DNA from: an uncultured archaeon
GTDB taxonomy: Archaea > Thermoproteota > EX4484-205 > JAAOZP01
Assembly (NCBI GenBank): GCA_938045545.1
Contig: CALIBN010000029.1
Coordinates: forward strand, 1 to 64,000
Length of the DNA stretch: 64,000 nt
Direction: 5' to 3'
Each line of letters begins with the position of its first letter. Position 1 is the stretch's first letter. The position numbers and the translations under genes were made by a program. This document shows, piece by piece, positions 44,401-52,337 of this stretch. The notes below the pieces were generated by a model. It was not told the origin of the DNA, did not search any database, and was given only the letters and a program-made list of their open reading frames with translations.

Positions 44401-44707
44401 AATCAGTATACAGCCGGATGGCATTAATCAGATAACGCTGATACTGCTGTATGCGTGAATCCAAACTTATTTCCTGTTGTTGAGTTACGCTGCCTGATTG
44501 ATTCGTGCTCCATGAAAAACGAAATAACCCTATCCACATTGTGAAATTAACAGGTTTTTGCGGGGCTTGGTCGAAAAACACCTCGGTGTTTAGAACAACC
44601 GTGTAATTCACGTAGCTTACTTGAGCTGAAAGAGGCCTTTCAGAAATAAATATAATGACAGCGAGTAAGAGACTTAGAAGAGTTGTTAGCAGTTGCCGTT
44701 TAACCAT
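41492..44707 (-). CDS. Very large FtsX/MacB-like permease
   Basis: This 1071-residue membrane protein has a signal/anchor helix at the N-terminus and an external domain to about residue 340. Several helices lie around 340-480 and a second external domain runs to about 790. A FtsX-like three-helix core follows (about 800-920, 'GLIIGVMGGCLGYVLGYAW'). It ends in a soluble domain of about 140 residues. FtsX proteins normally pair with an ABC ATPase; none is beside it. TATA-like ACTTATAAGA is about 30 bases ahead. Confidence 0.7.
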   Translation of the reverse strand: MVKRQLLTTLLSLLLAVIIFISERPLSAQVSYVNYTVVLNTEVFFDQAPQKPVNFTMWIGLFRFSWSTNQSGSVTQQQEISLDSRIQQYQRYLINAIRLYTDSCLQLNRLAVLTDYYGTVRNWNVKFDGKNYIYYIDQLGLSSTYRLEPDVDSTLWYRVNNTGRIISINLVLRAGLANLYIVDVSPFQRLNARIVFDEYAGTHISYFGNGSLFLIARSNMDSLKLSGRYLVELHTLESTPTRLTFPFEMDLNLREENLRIGPEIYIALFNSTDSLIKAASEFLSETRIYAPDISAKLQQARSYLNDIQPTDIEELENKNIFPLEAAINLVCEAGSSIGMLVLSSGMLIVPIVLTIILIAGAVVSHLIFNGSGKLTIILFTLFSLLAFEFHPGLRLILFSTKPKPLINLWSISNFTHGIPFLLLPVASALVSIILLLLTARLMFKYSGTATIYSLAASTAVRMLKSRRLRGALVILTVTTIAMATVPAITLKTVVPLAISIQETRDEEGAIFFSKSWLARVVISTPAGTFEEKYNGLFLMSLEEAAFYAEKLGMAEYTPICIAFCELEFLQTGSSSSQLNLTGPGGLNITIPVESDSQELGGLIIFANLTFMKNHLGLNFSGDFKNGILIDKESFQKQYFPSQLNVMGLNLNVTGVFDKSTLQMPSGEELESYLWSRPIFIGALNWDAVQTPSRLTKDNLLTEGNRMLIISSPVVGLVDIEAVRNLPAFKRVVAVIATYPVANLVAIENYLKTLVSSHKNWLSRAITTGGSGISIDVVSSYSATINKGLQLETIQLGAPLLMALGSWESVLMMILIGSLIILNAMLNSIYERRKESVIMSSLGASPSFITHLFLTEGLIIGVMGGCLGYVLGYAWAYSIGASSPEIFTELYSLTPLLLVFIIAILVTGIGSAFPAKEAILKIVPSKIMLVRGGIDIKTEKDGSKRASTPIRLKKEHLEQFSSLIIDMAQSHSYSLYGIIIHSHGKGEDGVKLNLSYKAVSGLSERIADYDVEIKYVPDRDFYNVELIVKNIERSSYAYVEHKALMKSMLYELRDELLKITVSERWTYSRKEK

Positions 44708-44865
44708 CTGGAAATTGCTATTAACGCGCGTCTCTTATAAGTTTTAAGAAGTCTTTGAAAATAGACTCAGCTTCAAAGCGTGCATCACAAGCATCCTTGG
44801 TCTCAATAAAGATTTTTAAAAAATTGGAAATTGTTTAAAAACAATAAGTTTTGAGGGAACAGGGC

Positions 44866-44982
44866 CTACTTGAAGCAGAGCCTTACGTGACGGTACTCCC
44901 TAGCGGGAAGGTCTGCGCGAAGATCCTTCGCAACCTCCTCCCAGTCAATCTTCTTCTCACCGTTCCTTTTCCTCCAAGCCAT
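44866..44982 (-). CDS. Small basic protein of 38 residues
   Basis: The frame encodes a charged peptide beginning MAWRKRNGEKKIDWEEV and ending RHVRLCFK. A textbook ribosome-binding site GGAGGTG lies about nine bases before the ATG, and a TATA-like CTTTAAATAT sits near 45021-45030. Strong signals in a 540-base gap make it likely to be real. The remainder of the gap (44708-44865, 45031-45210) shows nothing I recognise. Function unknown; size and charge would suit nucleic-acid binding. Confidence 0.55.
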   Translation of the reverse strand: MAWRKRNGEKKIDWEEVAKDLRADLPAREYRHVRLCFK

Positions 44983-45248
44983 CTTTCTTTCACCTCCAAT
45001 CATGCCAAGGAAGGGTGAATATTTAAAGCCGGCTCGCATATCAAGCTTACAACCCGTATACCAGCATAGTAATCACATTACGTGACTTCATTTCAGATTC
45101 TATGTGTCAGAAGTATGTTTTTCAAGCCGTTATTACTTATTGGCTGAATAAAGCTGGAAAGATGAATGGCTAGAGGCCAAGGAATAGCCAGGTTGAGTAC
45201 TCTGAAGTTATGCTTATATTATACTTAAACATCATTAAACGTTAAGTG

Positions 45249-45962
45249 ATGGTTAAGCTGCTCGAATCCGTTTCGAAGATGATTGACCACTCGCTTCTCC
45301 ACCCTACTCTCACAGATGAGGATCTTAAGGCAGGATGCTTGGTGGCTAAAGAATATAATGTTGCAGCAGTATGCATTAAGCCCTACGCGGTTAGGCTTGC
45401 GAAAGAAATGCTTTCAGGGTCAACCGTGGCTGTTTGCACCGTTGTCGGTTTTCCGCATGGCGGTAGCACTACTGAAATAAAGGTGAAAGAAACTGAGAAG
45501 GCTTGCGAAGACGGTGCTACTGAAATAGATTTCGTCGTAAACATAGGGAAGGTTTTAAGCGGAGACTGGGATTATGTTTCGAGGGAGATTAAAGCGGTTA
45601 ACGATACTGCTGTTGAAAGAGGCGCTATTGTAAAAGTGATTTTTGAAAATGATTATCTCACGGATGATTACAAGATACAGTTGTGCCATGTTTGCAATAA
45701 GCATCGCGTAGCATTCGTTAAAACATCAACGGGATATGGTTTTGTTAGGCAACCCGACGGGACATACATGTATAGGGGTGCTGTCGACAGCGATATTATC
45801 CTGATGCGTAGAGAATGCATCCCGGAGATACAGATAAAGGCTGCTGGCCGCATCCGTACGCTTGACGACCTGCTAAGGCTTAAAGCGCTGGGCGCGACGA
45901 GAATAGGGACTTCCTCTACGGTAAAGATATTGGAAGAGGCGAGGAAAAGAGGTTACTGTTGA
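45249..45962 (+). CDS. deoC: Deoxyribose-phosphate aldolase
   Basis: This protein of about 237 residues cleaves 2-deoxyribose 5-phosphate to glyceraldehyde 3-phosphate and acetaldehyde in deoxynucleoside breakdown. 'IDHSLLHPTLTD', 'EIDFVVNIGKV' with the catalytic Asp and 'AFVKTSTGYGF' with the Schiff-base Lys are plain. The second Lys is in 'IKAAGRIRT', where most relatives have AGG rather than AGR. TATA-like ATACTTAAAC is about 26 bases before the ATG; a GTG one codon earlier is possible. Confidence 0.92.
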   Translation: MVKLLESVSKMIDHSLLHPTLTDEDLKAGCLVAKEYNVAAVCIKPYAVRLAKEMLSGSTVAVCTVVGFPHGGSTTEIKVKETEKACEDGATEIDFVVNIGKVLSGDWDYVSREIKAVNDTAVERGAIVKVIFENDYLTDDYKIQLCHVCNKHRVAFVKTSTGYGFVRQPDGTYMYRGAVDSDIILMRRECIPEIQIKAAGRIRTLDDLLRLKALGATRIGTSSTVKILEEARKRGYC

Positions 45963-46057
45963 AAAGCGTTGTGAAAACGCTGAGGGCTTTCGGGCTTCCT
46001 TTTCATCCCGGCATGCTAGGCATAATTTTTTTAAAACAGGAACTGTCGAAATCCTTC

Positions 46058-46900
46058 GTGAAAATCAACTACCATATTCACACCACGTTTAGCGACGGCT
46101 CCTCCCGGATGTCGGATTACTGCGAGGCCGCGGCTCGCAAAGGCTTTGAGGAAATAGCTTTCACCGATCATTTAACTGTCTTCCCAGACGGTTCTTCATC
46201 GTCCAGCTCTTTAGACCGGCTTAGGCTTGAAAACTATGTTAAGGAGGCAAGAATGGTTTCCGAAAAGTATGGAGACAGGTTGACGGTGAGGCTGGGGCTG
46301 GAAGTTGATTATATCCCTGGAAACGAGAAGTTTTTAGAGGATATGTTGGGCAGTTACGACTTCGACTTTCTAATGGGCAGCGTGCACTTCGTTGGAGGAA
46401 TCTGCATTGATTCCCCCCGTCATAGGATGCTGATGGAAAAGGAAATAGGTAAGAATGGTTTCAACAAGTTTTACTCCGCCTATATGCGTCTAGTCGGTAA
46501 AGCCGTAGAAACAGGTCTTTTCAACGTCGTCGGTCACATCGACATAGTTAGGATATGGGGGTTCACTCCTAGCAATGGTTTTCTCGACGAGCAGAACGTG
46601 TTAAGACTTGTTAAACAGCATGGAATGTGTATTGAGGTTTCTTCAAGAGGGTTGAGGCAGCCCGTTAACTCAATATATCCTTCGCAGAGAATCATGAGGA
46701 AGGCCAGTGAACTAGAAATACCTTTGACAGTGGGTACTGATGCACATTCTGTTGAAGAAATAGACTATGCTTATGATTCTCTAATAAATTATGTAAAGGC
46801 ATTTGGCTATGATAGTGTAGCTGCCATAAGCAAGCTTGACATCCCCCACGCTAGGGGTTCCCGGTTCGTCGCCCTTGTGAGCTCATCCTACCGGGTTTAG
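46058..46900 (+). CDS. PHP-domain phosphatase (histidinol-phosphatase-like), C-terminus supplied by a transposon end
   Basis: This protein of about 280 residues is a PHP metallo-phosphoesterase: 'YHIHTTFSDGS' at the N-terminus, 'FTDHL', 'LGLEVDY', 'GSVHFVGG' and 'GTDAHS' carry the metal ligands. The GTG at 46058 directly starts the fold and has a TATA-like TTTTTTAAAAC about 27 bases ahead; the frame is open back to a TTG inside deoC. From about codon 260 (46836 on) the coding sequence is the right end of the IS element on the other strand, so the last 20 or so residues are foreign. Confidence 0.82.
   Translation: MKINYHIHTTFSDGSSRMSDYCEAAARKGFEEIAFTDHLTVFPDGSSSSSSLDRLRLENYVKEARMVSEKYGDRLTVRLGLEVDYIPGNEKFLEDMLGSYDFDFLMGSVHFVGGICIDSPRHRMLMEKEIGKNGFNKFYSAYMRLVGKAVETGLFNVVGHIDIVRIWGFTPSNGFLDEQNVLRLVKQHGMCIEVSSRGLRQPVNSIYPSQRIMRKASELEIPLTVGTDAHSVEEIDYAYDSLINYVKAFGYDSVAAISKLDIPHARGSRFVALVSSSYRV
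46836..46886 (-). ncRNA. TnpB right-end / reRNA scaffold end
   Basis: The minus strand reads AAGGGCGACGAACCGGGAAC, a CCCCTAGCGTGGGG stem, then ATGTCAA. It lies just after the tnpB stop, the place where reRNA (omega RNA) scaffolds end. The guide would be the flanking PHP-gene sequence, read antisense and beginning GCTTGCTTATGG. Function is inferred from the family and the tnpB here is dead. Confidence 0.5.
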
Positions 46901-47849
46901 GGCTGTGTCAAGCCAGTCCCTGCCATACGCGTGTAGCGAATGGCCCGCTTCATTATGTTCATCGCTCTGTTATAGTCTGCGTTGCATGAGTAGTTGGCTT
47001 GGGCATTCGAAGAGGCTCCCTTTACGAATCCCCCTGCTTCCACATCTATGGCACAGCTTTGAAGTGTTCCTCTCATTCACTTTTATTACTTTGATTCCAA
47101 GCCGCCTCGCCTTGTACTCTATGAGCTTGCTGAGCTTGTAGTATGGAAATCCGTTTAGCTTCCTGTTGAATCTATTGTCCTTATCGCTCTCCCTGATCCC
47201 CTTCAAGTCTCCAAGCGCGATCATCGCATCGGTCTCCAATGCTTCGTTCACTTTCTCCCTGCTTATCTTATGCAAGATGTTGTTTATATCCTCGCTCCCT
47301 ATCTCCGATCTTCTTTATTACCTCCATACGCTTTCTTCATTGCAAGACTCCTCCTCAAGTAGAAGAAGTGTCCCTTGACCCTCCTCAGCTCTCTGCCGTA
47401 GAACTTCGGGATCGGGTTGCTGGAGTTGACCGTTGTAGCGATCCACCTTATTCTCATGTCGATAGCTAAGATGTTCCTCGAAGTCCTCTCCCTGTCTCCT
47501 TTCTCAACGCGATGTGAATGAGCCACTCGTTATCCTTACGGATCACCTTGGCCTGCTTAGTCTACACAGGGCATCTTGAGCAGATAGGGGCTTTGCCCTG
47601 TGTAGACCCTGTAAGTATCGTTCCTCAAGAGCAGCGGGTATTCCCTCTTCTTTAGCCTCCTTGGAGGCTTTCGGCAGTTTGTTTGGTAGCGGAGTATAGC
47701 TGAACGTTTTTCTCGCCCCGCAGGTATCGTTGGAAATCCTTGTATTCACGCTCGAGAAGCTCTCTTTCTTTTTCGCTCAGCTTCAGGGCCTTCGCCTTTA
47801 TCGTCTTCCTAGCTATAATATTATTCCGGAGAAGACATCCTGACATCAC
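46897..47849 (-). pseudogene. tnpB: tnpB remnant with several frameshifts
   Basis: In order, in changing frames: 'KTIKAKALKLSEKERELLER', 'VQLYSATKQTAE', 'RNILAIDMRIRWIATTVNSS' (RuvC-I with its Asp), 'MIALGDLKGIRES' (RuvC-II region), 'SKLCHRCGSRGIRKG' (zinc finger). Last comes 'SCNADYNRAMNIMKR' with the RuvC-III Asp, ending at a TAA at 46897-46899. At least three frame changes are required. A GGGAGGTGATG ribosome site precedes the first ATG. Such proteins are RNA-guided nucleases; this copy cannot be functional. Confidence 0.8.
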
Positions 47850-47970
47850 CTCCCAGAAGCTTGGAGCGATAGCCCTGGCTAGCGCTAGCTAGAATCCTCA
47901 GAATCCACTCATGGCCCATGCCCGATTAAAGGCGGGCTTCAGCCACTACAAAGCAGATTAAGACGCTTGC

Positions 47971-48009
47971 TCTAAAACTCCCTGTTTCACGCTCCTCCGT
48001 AGCTCCCAA
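47971..48009 (-). repeat. 39-bp block shared with the orphan scaffold at 10.75 kb
   Basis: The minus-strand sequence starting TTGGGAGCTACGGAGGAGCG matches 10756-10794 on the plus strand at 35 of 39 positions by eye. At 10.75 kb it opens the tnpB-tail/scaffold region, so here it is probably the stub of a second, older element into which the tnpB element inserted. Confidence 0.6.
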
Positions 48010-48314
48010 TTATGTTAACAAATGGGCAGCATATAGACATTCCGGTGGCACTCGGATGACACATGGATGGAATACGGATGGTACACAGTCGCCTTTATAT
48101 GGGGAAAAAGGATCTTAAGAGCTTCCGCTTAGCGCGCACTCTACACAGTTTAGGAGGGAGGAAGAGGATGAATCCGGCTGAGGCTAAAGAATAGGGGTTA
48201 ACCCTCCCATTCCTATCGTTCATGATTCCGCCTTCTTCAATCTTAAAAATGTCATCTCTAGATTATCATACGTCATTGGAAGCCCGGCTTTGTCTCTCAT
48301 GACAAAAAACGTGT
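48010..48314. other. Intergenic region with a promoter-led eight-codon ORF
   Basis: Contains two loose copies of a CGGATG..ACA word (48052-48085), a TATA-like CTTTATATGG near 48092, the palindrome-like TTAGCGCGCACT at 48129-48140 and a GGAGGGAGGAAGAGG purine stretch. An ATG at 48168 follows that encodes only MNPAEAKE before a TAG at 48192-48194. The rest shows nothing I recognise. Confidence 0.35.
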
Positions 48315-48530
48315 CTAAGCAGGCTTAACCCTTAGGATATCCCTAAGCCTCTTAACATTCTCCTCGTGTCTAGACTTCCTCCTGAGGTCTACTGCTAATC
48401 CAAGCCTTCTAGCTTGATCAACAGTTAAGCCGGCCTCTTTTAATTCCCCTAGGGAAAACCCTCGTGCCTGCCTCCAGTATAGGACAATTCCCTTTCTCCT
48501 CTTAGCCAAAGGAATTGTTTTGCCATTCAT
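48315..48530 (-). CDS. rpl13e: Large-subunit ribosomal protein eL13
   Basis: This 71-residue protein has the conserved eL13 segment 'RGFSLGELKEAGLTVDQARR' followed by 'LGLAVDLRRKSRHEENVKRL'. It is short, as in archaea that have it. It binds 23S rRNA in the large subunit. eL13 occurs in TACK archaea and eukaryotes and is generally absent from euryarchaea, which supports the placement of this organism. It stands alone, without other ribosomal genes beside it. Confidence 0.88.
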   Translation of the reverse strand: MNGKTIPLAKRRKGIVLYWRQARGFSLGELKEAGLTVDQARRLGLAVDLRRKSRHEENVKRLRDILRVKPA

Positions 48531-48704
48531 CTCTCATCCCCGATGGTTTCACACTCCTTTAAAGGTTTAACTGCTCAGTTTCAGTTGGCAGTGGTCCAGA
48601 CCATGCTCCCCGCTATACAGTCACATAGTTGGGTCTCTCCATAGTTAAAGAATGAGGATTGACTAAGCTGCGCGCGCTATTAATGGATAAGCCGAGGCAA
48701 ATAG

Positions 48705-49721
48705 CTACTCCAGATTAAAATACAGTTCTCTAGGCTGAAGCTCCTTATACTCGCCCGTCTGCTGGGCTATGTGTCTCCTTATGTCTATGCAGAGGTGGCA
48801 TTTGGAAATATATCCTTCTTCTTTCTCCTTGTAGTCGAATTCTCTAGAGGCAAACTCGTAAAGATTCCCAATGCTTTCAACAAGCATGCGTAGCACGGGC
48901 TTATCCTGCAAGTCTATCCCTTGGGTTAAAGCGTTTAGGTCTCTAGCGTCTCCTAGAGATATTCCGCCACAGTACCCAGGCACATAGTTGAAATAGTTGT
49001 CCACATGGATGTGCCAGCTCCTAGTTAGCTCTGATATGCATTGTTCGCCGAAGAAAGCTTTAGCAGGGTATTTTACGAATAAGTGGTTAAGCCTGTAGCA
49101 GGCCCTCCCCATCGGAAGGAGCTCAGAGTGGTGCAGTGCCCACTTGTCTTTCTCCAAATACTGGTCGAGCGTAAGAGTATCCCTTATGCGGAGGCTCTTG
49201 AACCGGCGGTAGTACGTCTCTTGGTATATCGTCATGTTCGCTCCAAATATCTTCCCACCTATCTTAACTGCCCTTTCAACCCGTTCGAAGGGAACCTGTT
49301 CAAGTATGAAAGGATTGACGCTGACAAGTATCCCTTTTAACCCGGCCTGTTTCAGCGCCATAAGCTTCTCCTCAACCTGTTCATCGTTAATACACCAGAA
49401 GCAATTGGTTTCGACGAATGTTGAGGGAATCCTAAGCTCTTCCGCAGTTTCAACAGCGTTCCGAAGAAGCTTAAAATTCAGGAAAGGTTCTCCCCCTGTA
49501 AAATGAAGCCCGTGGTTCAGACTTATGTTTTCAGGACCGTAGGGGCTGGGCTTAATGCTTGAAGCCAACTGTCCTATGATTAGCTTGATGCTTCCTTCCG
49601 TGGGCCAGTCAGCCCTCCATTTCGGGGAGCAAGCATACATGCAGTGTTTACAAGTGCTGCTACACTTATAGGAGAGAATTATGCCTGCGGAAACAGGTTT
49701 AGGTAATTGAAGCCTATCCAT
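48705..49721 (-). CDS. Radical SAM protein of unknown function
   Basis: This protein of about 338 residues has 'CSSTCKHCMYACSP' carrying the CxxxCxxC cluster motif, 'HFTGGEPFLNF' for SAM binding and a second cysteine group near the C-terminus ('KCHLCIDIRR', 'GYCGGI'). The latter suggests an auxiliary cluster as in SPASM-type enzymes. I choose the ATG at 49721 over the GTG at 49733, because a TATA-like CTTTAAAC is centred about 25 bases before it. Neighbours give no hint of substrate. Confidence 0.8.
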   Translation of the reverse strand: MDRLQLPKPVSAGIILSYKCSSTCKHCMYACSPKWRADWPTEGSIKLIIGQLASSIKPSPYGPENISLNHGLHFTGGEPFLNFKLLRNAVETAEELRIPSTFVETNCFWCINDEQVEEKLMALKQAGLKGILVSVNPFILEQVPFERVERAVKIGGKIFGANMTIYQETYYRRFKSLRIRDTLTLDQYLEKDKWALHHSELLPMGRACYRLNHLFVKYPAKAFFGEQCISELTRSWHIHVDNYFNYVPGYCGGISLGDARDLNALTQGIDLQDKPVLRMLVESIGNLYEFASREFDYKEKEEGYISKCHLCIDIRRHIAQQTGEYKELQPRELYFNLE

Positions 49722-49841
49722 CGGGTTTTTCACACTGATTAGTTTAAAGTGTTTGGATAAGCTTTTCCATTGTCGGGGGACCCATGGCGGTAGGATAGGC
49801 TTATTAAAGGTTTAGAGAAACGTAATTCTAGGCGGGTTGAG

Positions 49842-50552
49842 ATGGTGAAACCGGGGCGTCTGATCTCCGATAAGGATAGGGAGCTTTTAAAACGTCTGGC
49901 GGAGGTGCGGACTGCAGACGTCATAGATGCGTTAGACAGATATAATGTTTACGATTCTACAATAATGTCGGAGGAGATAAGGCCTCTTTTCAGCGATATA
50001 AAGATGGTTGGCGTTGCGCTAACAATACGTTTGGTCAAGGCGAGGGAGCCGATACCGAACATGTCGCCCGAGGAGTATGATAACTACGCCTCCGAATGGT
50101 ACAGGAGTAAAAACAATGCTGAGCTCTTCCTACGGTTAGCGGAGCCAGGGCATGTTCTAGTTGCCGACGCCGGCGGCTACATTAGGGTTGGCTTCTGGGG
50201 CTCGTACATTGCTTTAATCGCCAGGGACAGGGGTATAGTTGGGCTAGTGATAGATGGCGGCTGCAGGGATGTGGCTGAAATAAGGAGGGAAAGGTTCCCA
50301 GTTTTCTGCAGGGGAGTGGGGCGCACCGAAACCGTGGGGAGGCTTATTCTTAGGCCTGAGGACGTTAACATACCTGTAACCGTCGGCGACGTGCCTGTGG
50401 AACCAGGGGACTTTGTGATGGGTGACGATGACGGGGTGGTCGTCATACCGAGGGAGCTGGCTGACGCTGTTTCAGAGAGGGCGCTCCGACAGTTCCAAGA
50501 GGATCGTGCTAACCAGAAGCCTTATTTGGAGAGGTTTGGCATACGGCTTTAG
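49842..50552 (+). CDS. RraA-like / HMG-type aldolase family protein
   Basis: This 236-residue protein of the RraA/demethylmenaquinone-methyltransferase-like fold has 'VRTADVIDALDRY', 'VADAGGYIRVGFWG', 'VIDGGCRDV' and 'GDDDGVVVIP' in the family order. Members include 4-hydroxy-4-methyl-2-oxoglutarate aldolases and regulators of RNase E; the latter is unlikely in archaea. It has a C-terminal helix beyond the core. It is followed 12 bases later by a PPC-domain gene, suggesting an operon. Confidence 0.82.
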   Translation: MVKPGRLISDKDRELLKRLAEVRTADVIDALDRYNVYDSTIMSEEIRPLFSDIKMVGVALTIRLVKAREPIPNMSPEEYDNYASEWYRSKNNAELFLRLAEPGHVLVADAGGYIRVGFWGSYIALIARDRGIVGLVIDGGCRDVAEIRRERFPVFCRGVGRTETVGRLILRPEDVNIPVTVGDVPVEPGDFVMGDDDGVVVIPRELADAVSERALRQFQEDRANQKPYLERFGIRL

Positions 50553-50564
50553 GAGGGTTGAAAA

Positions 50565-50993
50565 ATGGATTCTTGGGAGGCGGGATTAGGAAGAATTATT
50601 GTTCTGAGGGGTGACCGTGGCGAGGATCTTTTAGAAACCATTGAAACCGCCGCCCGGGCCAACCGTGTTGCAAACAGCGTCATAATCTCGGCAATAGGTA
50701 CTCTTGAAAACTGTCGGATGCATAGGGTTACTTCAAGAGGGCTTCCGCCGGAGGAGGAGTACGTTGACATAGATGGTCCTTTAGAAATAAACTCGGTCAG
50801 CGGCATTATTGCGAACGGGAGGCTTCATGCGCATATTTCTGTTTCCAATGGTAAGGGTACTTACGGGGGGCACTTAGAGCCGGGAAGCCGAATACTTTAT
50901 CTTGCAGAGATAGTGGTGGCAGAGATCACTGGGGTCTCGTTCAACCGGGTTAGAGACGTGACGACAGGTCTGAGTCTTCTAAGGGCTGTTTGA
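50565..50993 (+). CDS. PPC (DUF296) domain protein
   Basis: This 142-residue protein has the PPC fold: 'RGEDLLETIE'-like start ('RGDRGEDLLETIETAAR'), 'SVIISAIGTLENC' and the metal-binding histidines in 'GRLHAHISVS', then 'YGGHLEPGS'. In archaea and bacteria these stand alone and form trimers of unknown function. It is in tandem with the RraA-like gene, with a GGAGGGTTG ribosome site before the ATG. Confidence 0.85.
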   Translation: MDSWEAGLGRIIVLRGDRGEDLLETIETAARANRVANSVIISAIGTLENCRMHRVTSRGLPPEEEYVDIDGPLEINSVSGIIANGRLHAHISVSNGKGTYGGHLEPGSRILYLAEIVVAEITGVSFNRVRDVTTGLSLLRAV

Positions 50994-51053
50994 GTTAAAG
51001 GTTTACTTCTGTTTGTCTGTAAAATTCTTAAAGGACTTTGGCTGATCAGTCTC

Positions 51054-51377
51054 ATGGGCGAGTATATTCAGGTCTTAACAACGACCGGGAAAAGGGAGGA
51101 TGCTGTGAGGATTGCGAAAATACTCTTGGAAAGGAAGCTGGCAGGGTGTGTTCAAATAATCGGTCCAGTTTCAAGCTCATACTGGTGGAAGGGGAAAGTT
51201 GAAGAAGCAGAGGAATGGCTGTGTATAATCAAGAGTAAGATGGATTTGTACAATGAACTTGAGGAAACTATTAAAGAGAATCACCCGTATGAGATTCCGG
51301 AGATCATCGCAATTCCAATAGTTTCTGGAAATAGGAGCTACTTAGAGTGGATGAACACGGAGCTTAGAAGGCAATAG
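51054..51377 (+). CDS. cutA: CutA1-like divalent-ion tolerance protein
   Basis: This 107-residue trimeric protein of the PII-like fold has 'QVLTTTGKREDAVRIA', 'LAGCVQIIGPVSSSYWWKGK' and 'HPYEIPEIIAIPI', all diagnostic. Its function is not settled; it binds copper in some species. A TATA-like ATTCTTAAA is about 28 bases before the ATG. Confidence 0.92.
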   Translation: MGEYIQVLTTTGKREDAVRIAKILLERKLAGCVQIIGPVSSSYWWKGKVEEAEEWLCIIKSKMDLYNELEETIKENHPYEIPEIIAIPIVSGNRSYLEWMNTELRRQ

Positions 51378-51461
51378 TTTGTTCGCTTTTAGCGCGCGTG
51401 CTCGTTCAGAATAGTCATCTAGCCAACCTAAGCTATTGCCATTTATCCAGCAACGCATAGA

Positions 51462-52337
51462 TTAATGGCTTAATTCTTCATCGAGCTTTTCAATCATCTT
51501 CAGTATTTCAGTGTCAAGAGGCTTATGCTTTTTCCTTCGATATCTCCCAGCTACGTAAGGACCTGTTGAAGCAAAGGCCTTCTCGGCAAAATCGTCCCCC
51601 TCGCCCTCTGAGAAACGCCTCCACGAGTCCGGAAAATGAACGTAGGATTTCGGGTCTGTCCAGCTTATTTCGAATTCATCCAGTTTTTCAGGCGGGAAAC
51701 ATACGGCTACACGGTCTAGAGTTCTATGTAAGGATAAGGGGGAAGTGAAAACCCTCTGAATATCTATTCTGCTTTCAACGATAAGCCCATTCAGAGTCTC
51801 AAGCCTGTTGGTGATGAAGCTAGTTGCTGAGTACGCTATGTCGATCGGCTCTATTGTTCTTCTAATTTCGGTGCTGAAGCAGAAGGGATTGATTTGGACG
51901 TGAGCACCCCTGCCACTCCATTTGACAAATACAGATTTAGCAACTCCAAACTTGTCTAGCAGGCTTACTATTTCCTGAGCCTTCCTGATTACTTTCTTCC
52001 AGTCTCCATCTCTAGAGTCTATATCCCACACGGGAGAAGAGTAGAGGATGTTACTTCTGTCTAAAAGATCCTCTCTGACCCTAAGCCTAGAGTAAGTGTG
52101 AACCGTAGCGTAAAATGCTCTCGGCCTATACTTCTTATAACGATTGATCAATTCGATAACTTCCGATTCCGAACTTATAGTTAGCGGTTTATTTTTATCA
52201 TACCTGATCATTAAACGTGTACCATTCTCTCCGATTTCCTCGCAGTGAATGGCAACCCACTTGTTCTTACAATAATCAGCTATTTCCCTCTTGACCTCCG
52301 GCTTTCCATAATGCTCTAATGGAAGCCAAGGATTCAT
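51462..52337 (-). CDS. Archaeo-eukaryotic primase-like protein
   Basis: This 291-residue protein has the catalytic pattern of the archaeo-eukaryotic primase superfamily. 'VWDIDSRDG' carries the DxD metal site (D105, D107), 'WSGRGAHVQ' (141-147) the His motif, and 'IDIQRVFTSPLSLHR' (D192 and the SLH motif) the third part. It lacks the zinc-binding region of the replicative PriS and is shorter, so it is probably not the main primase. The ATG overlaps the stop of the KaiC-like gene by four bases. It may synthesise primers or fill gaps in repair. Confidence 0.7.
   Translation of the reverse strand: MNPWLPLEHYGKPEVKREIADYCKNKWVAIHCEEIGENGTRLMIRYDKNKPLTISSESEVIELINRYKKYRPRAFYATVHTYSRLRVREDLLDRSNILYSSPVWDIDSRDGDWKKVIRKAQEIVSLLDKFGVAKSVFVKWSGRGAHVQINPFCFSTEIRRTIEPIDIAYSATSFITNRLETLNGLIVESRIDIQRVFTSPLSLHRTLDRVAVCFPPEKLDEFEISWTDPKSYVHFPDSWRRFSEGEGDDFAEKAFASTGPYVAGRYRRKKHKPLDTEILKMIEKLDEELSH

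Larger units (their letters stand above)
46836..47970 (-). mobile_element. Decayed IS200/IS605-type element with tnpB only (IS1341-like)
   Basis: The element runs on the minus strand from a leader with a hairpin (GCCCG, loop, CGGGC near 47912-47929) through a broken tnpB to a right end terminating in GTCAA at 46836. No TnpA-like transposase is present. It has cut into the PHP gene end on the right. On the left it abuts the fragment of another element's tail (47971-48009). Confidence 0.65.

Noticed and set aside
47299..47849. Several short minus-strand frames as separate genes
   Set aside because: Together they reproduce the order of TnpB motifs, so they are pieces of one broken gene.
48540..48704. 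tRNA or other small RNA between eL13 and the radical SAM gene
   Set aside because: No cloverleaf arms or GTTC-type T-loop found.
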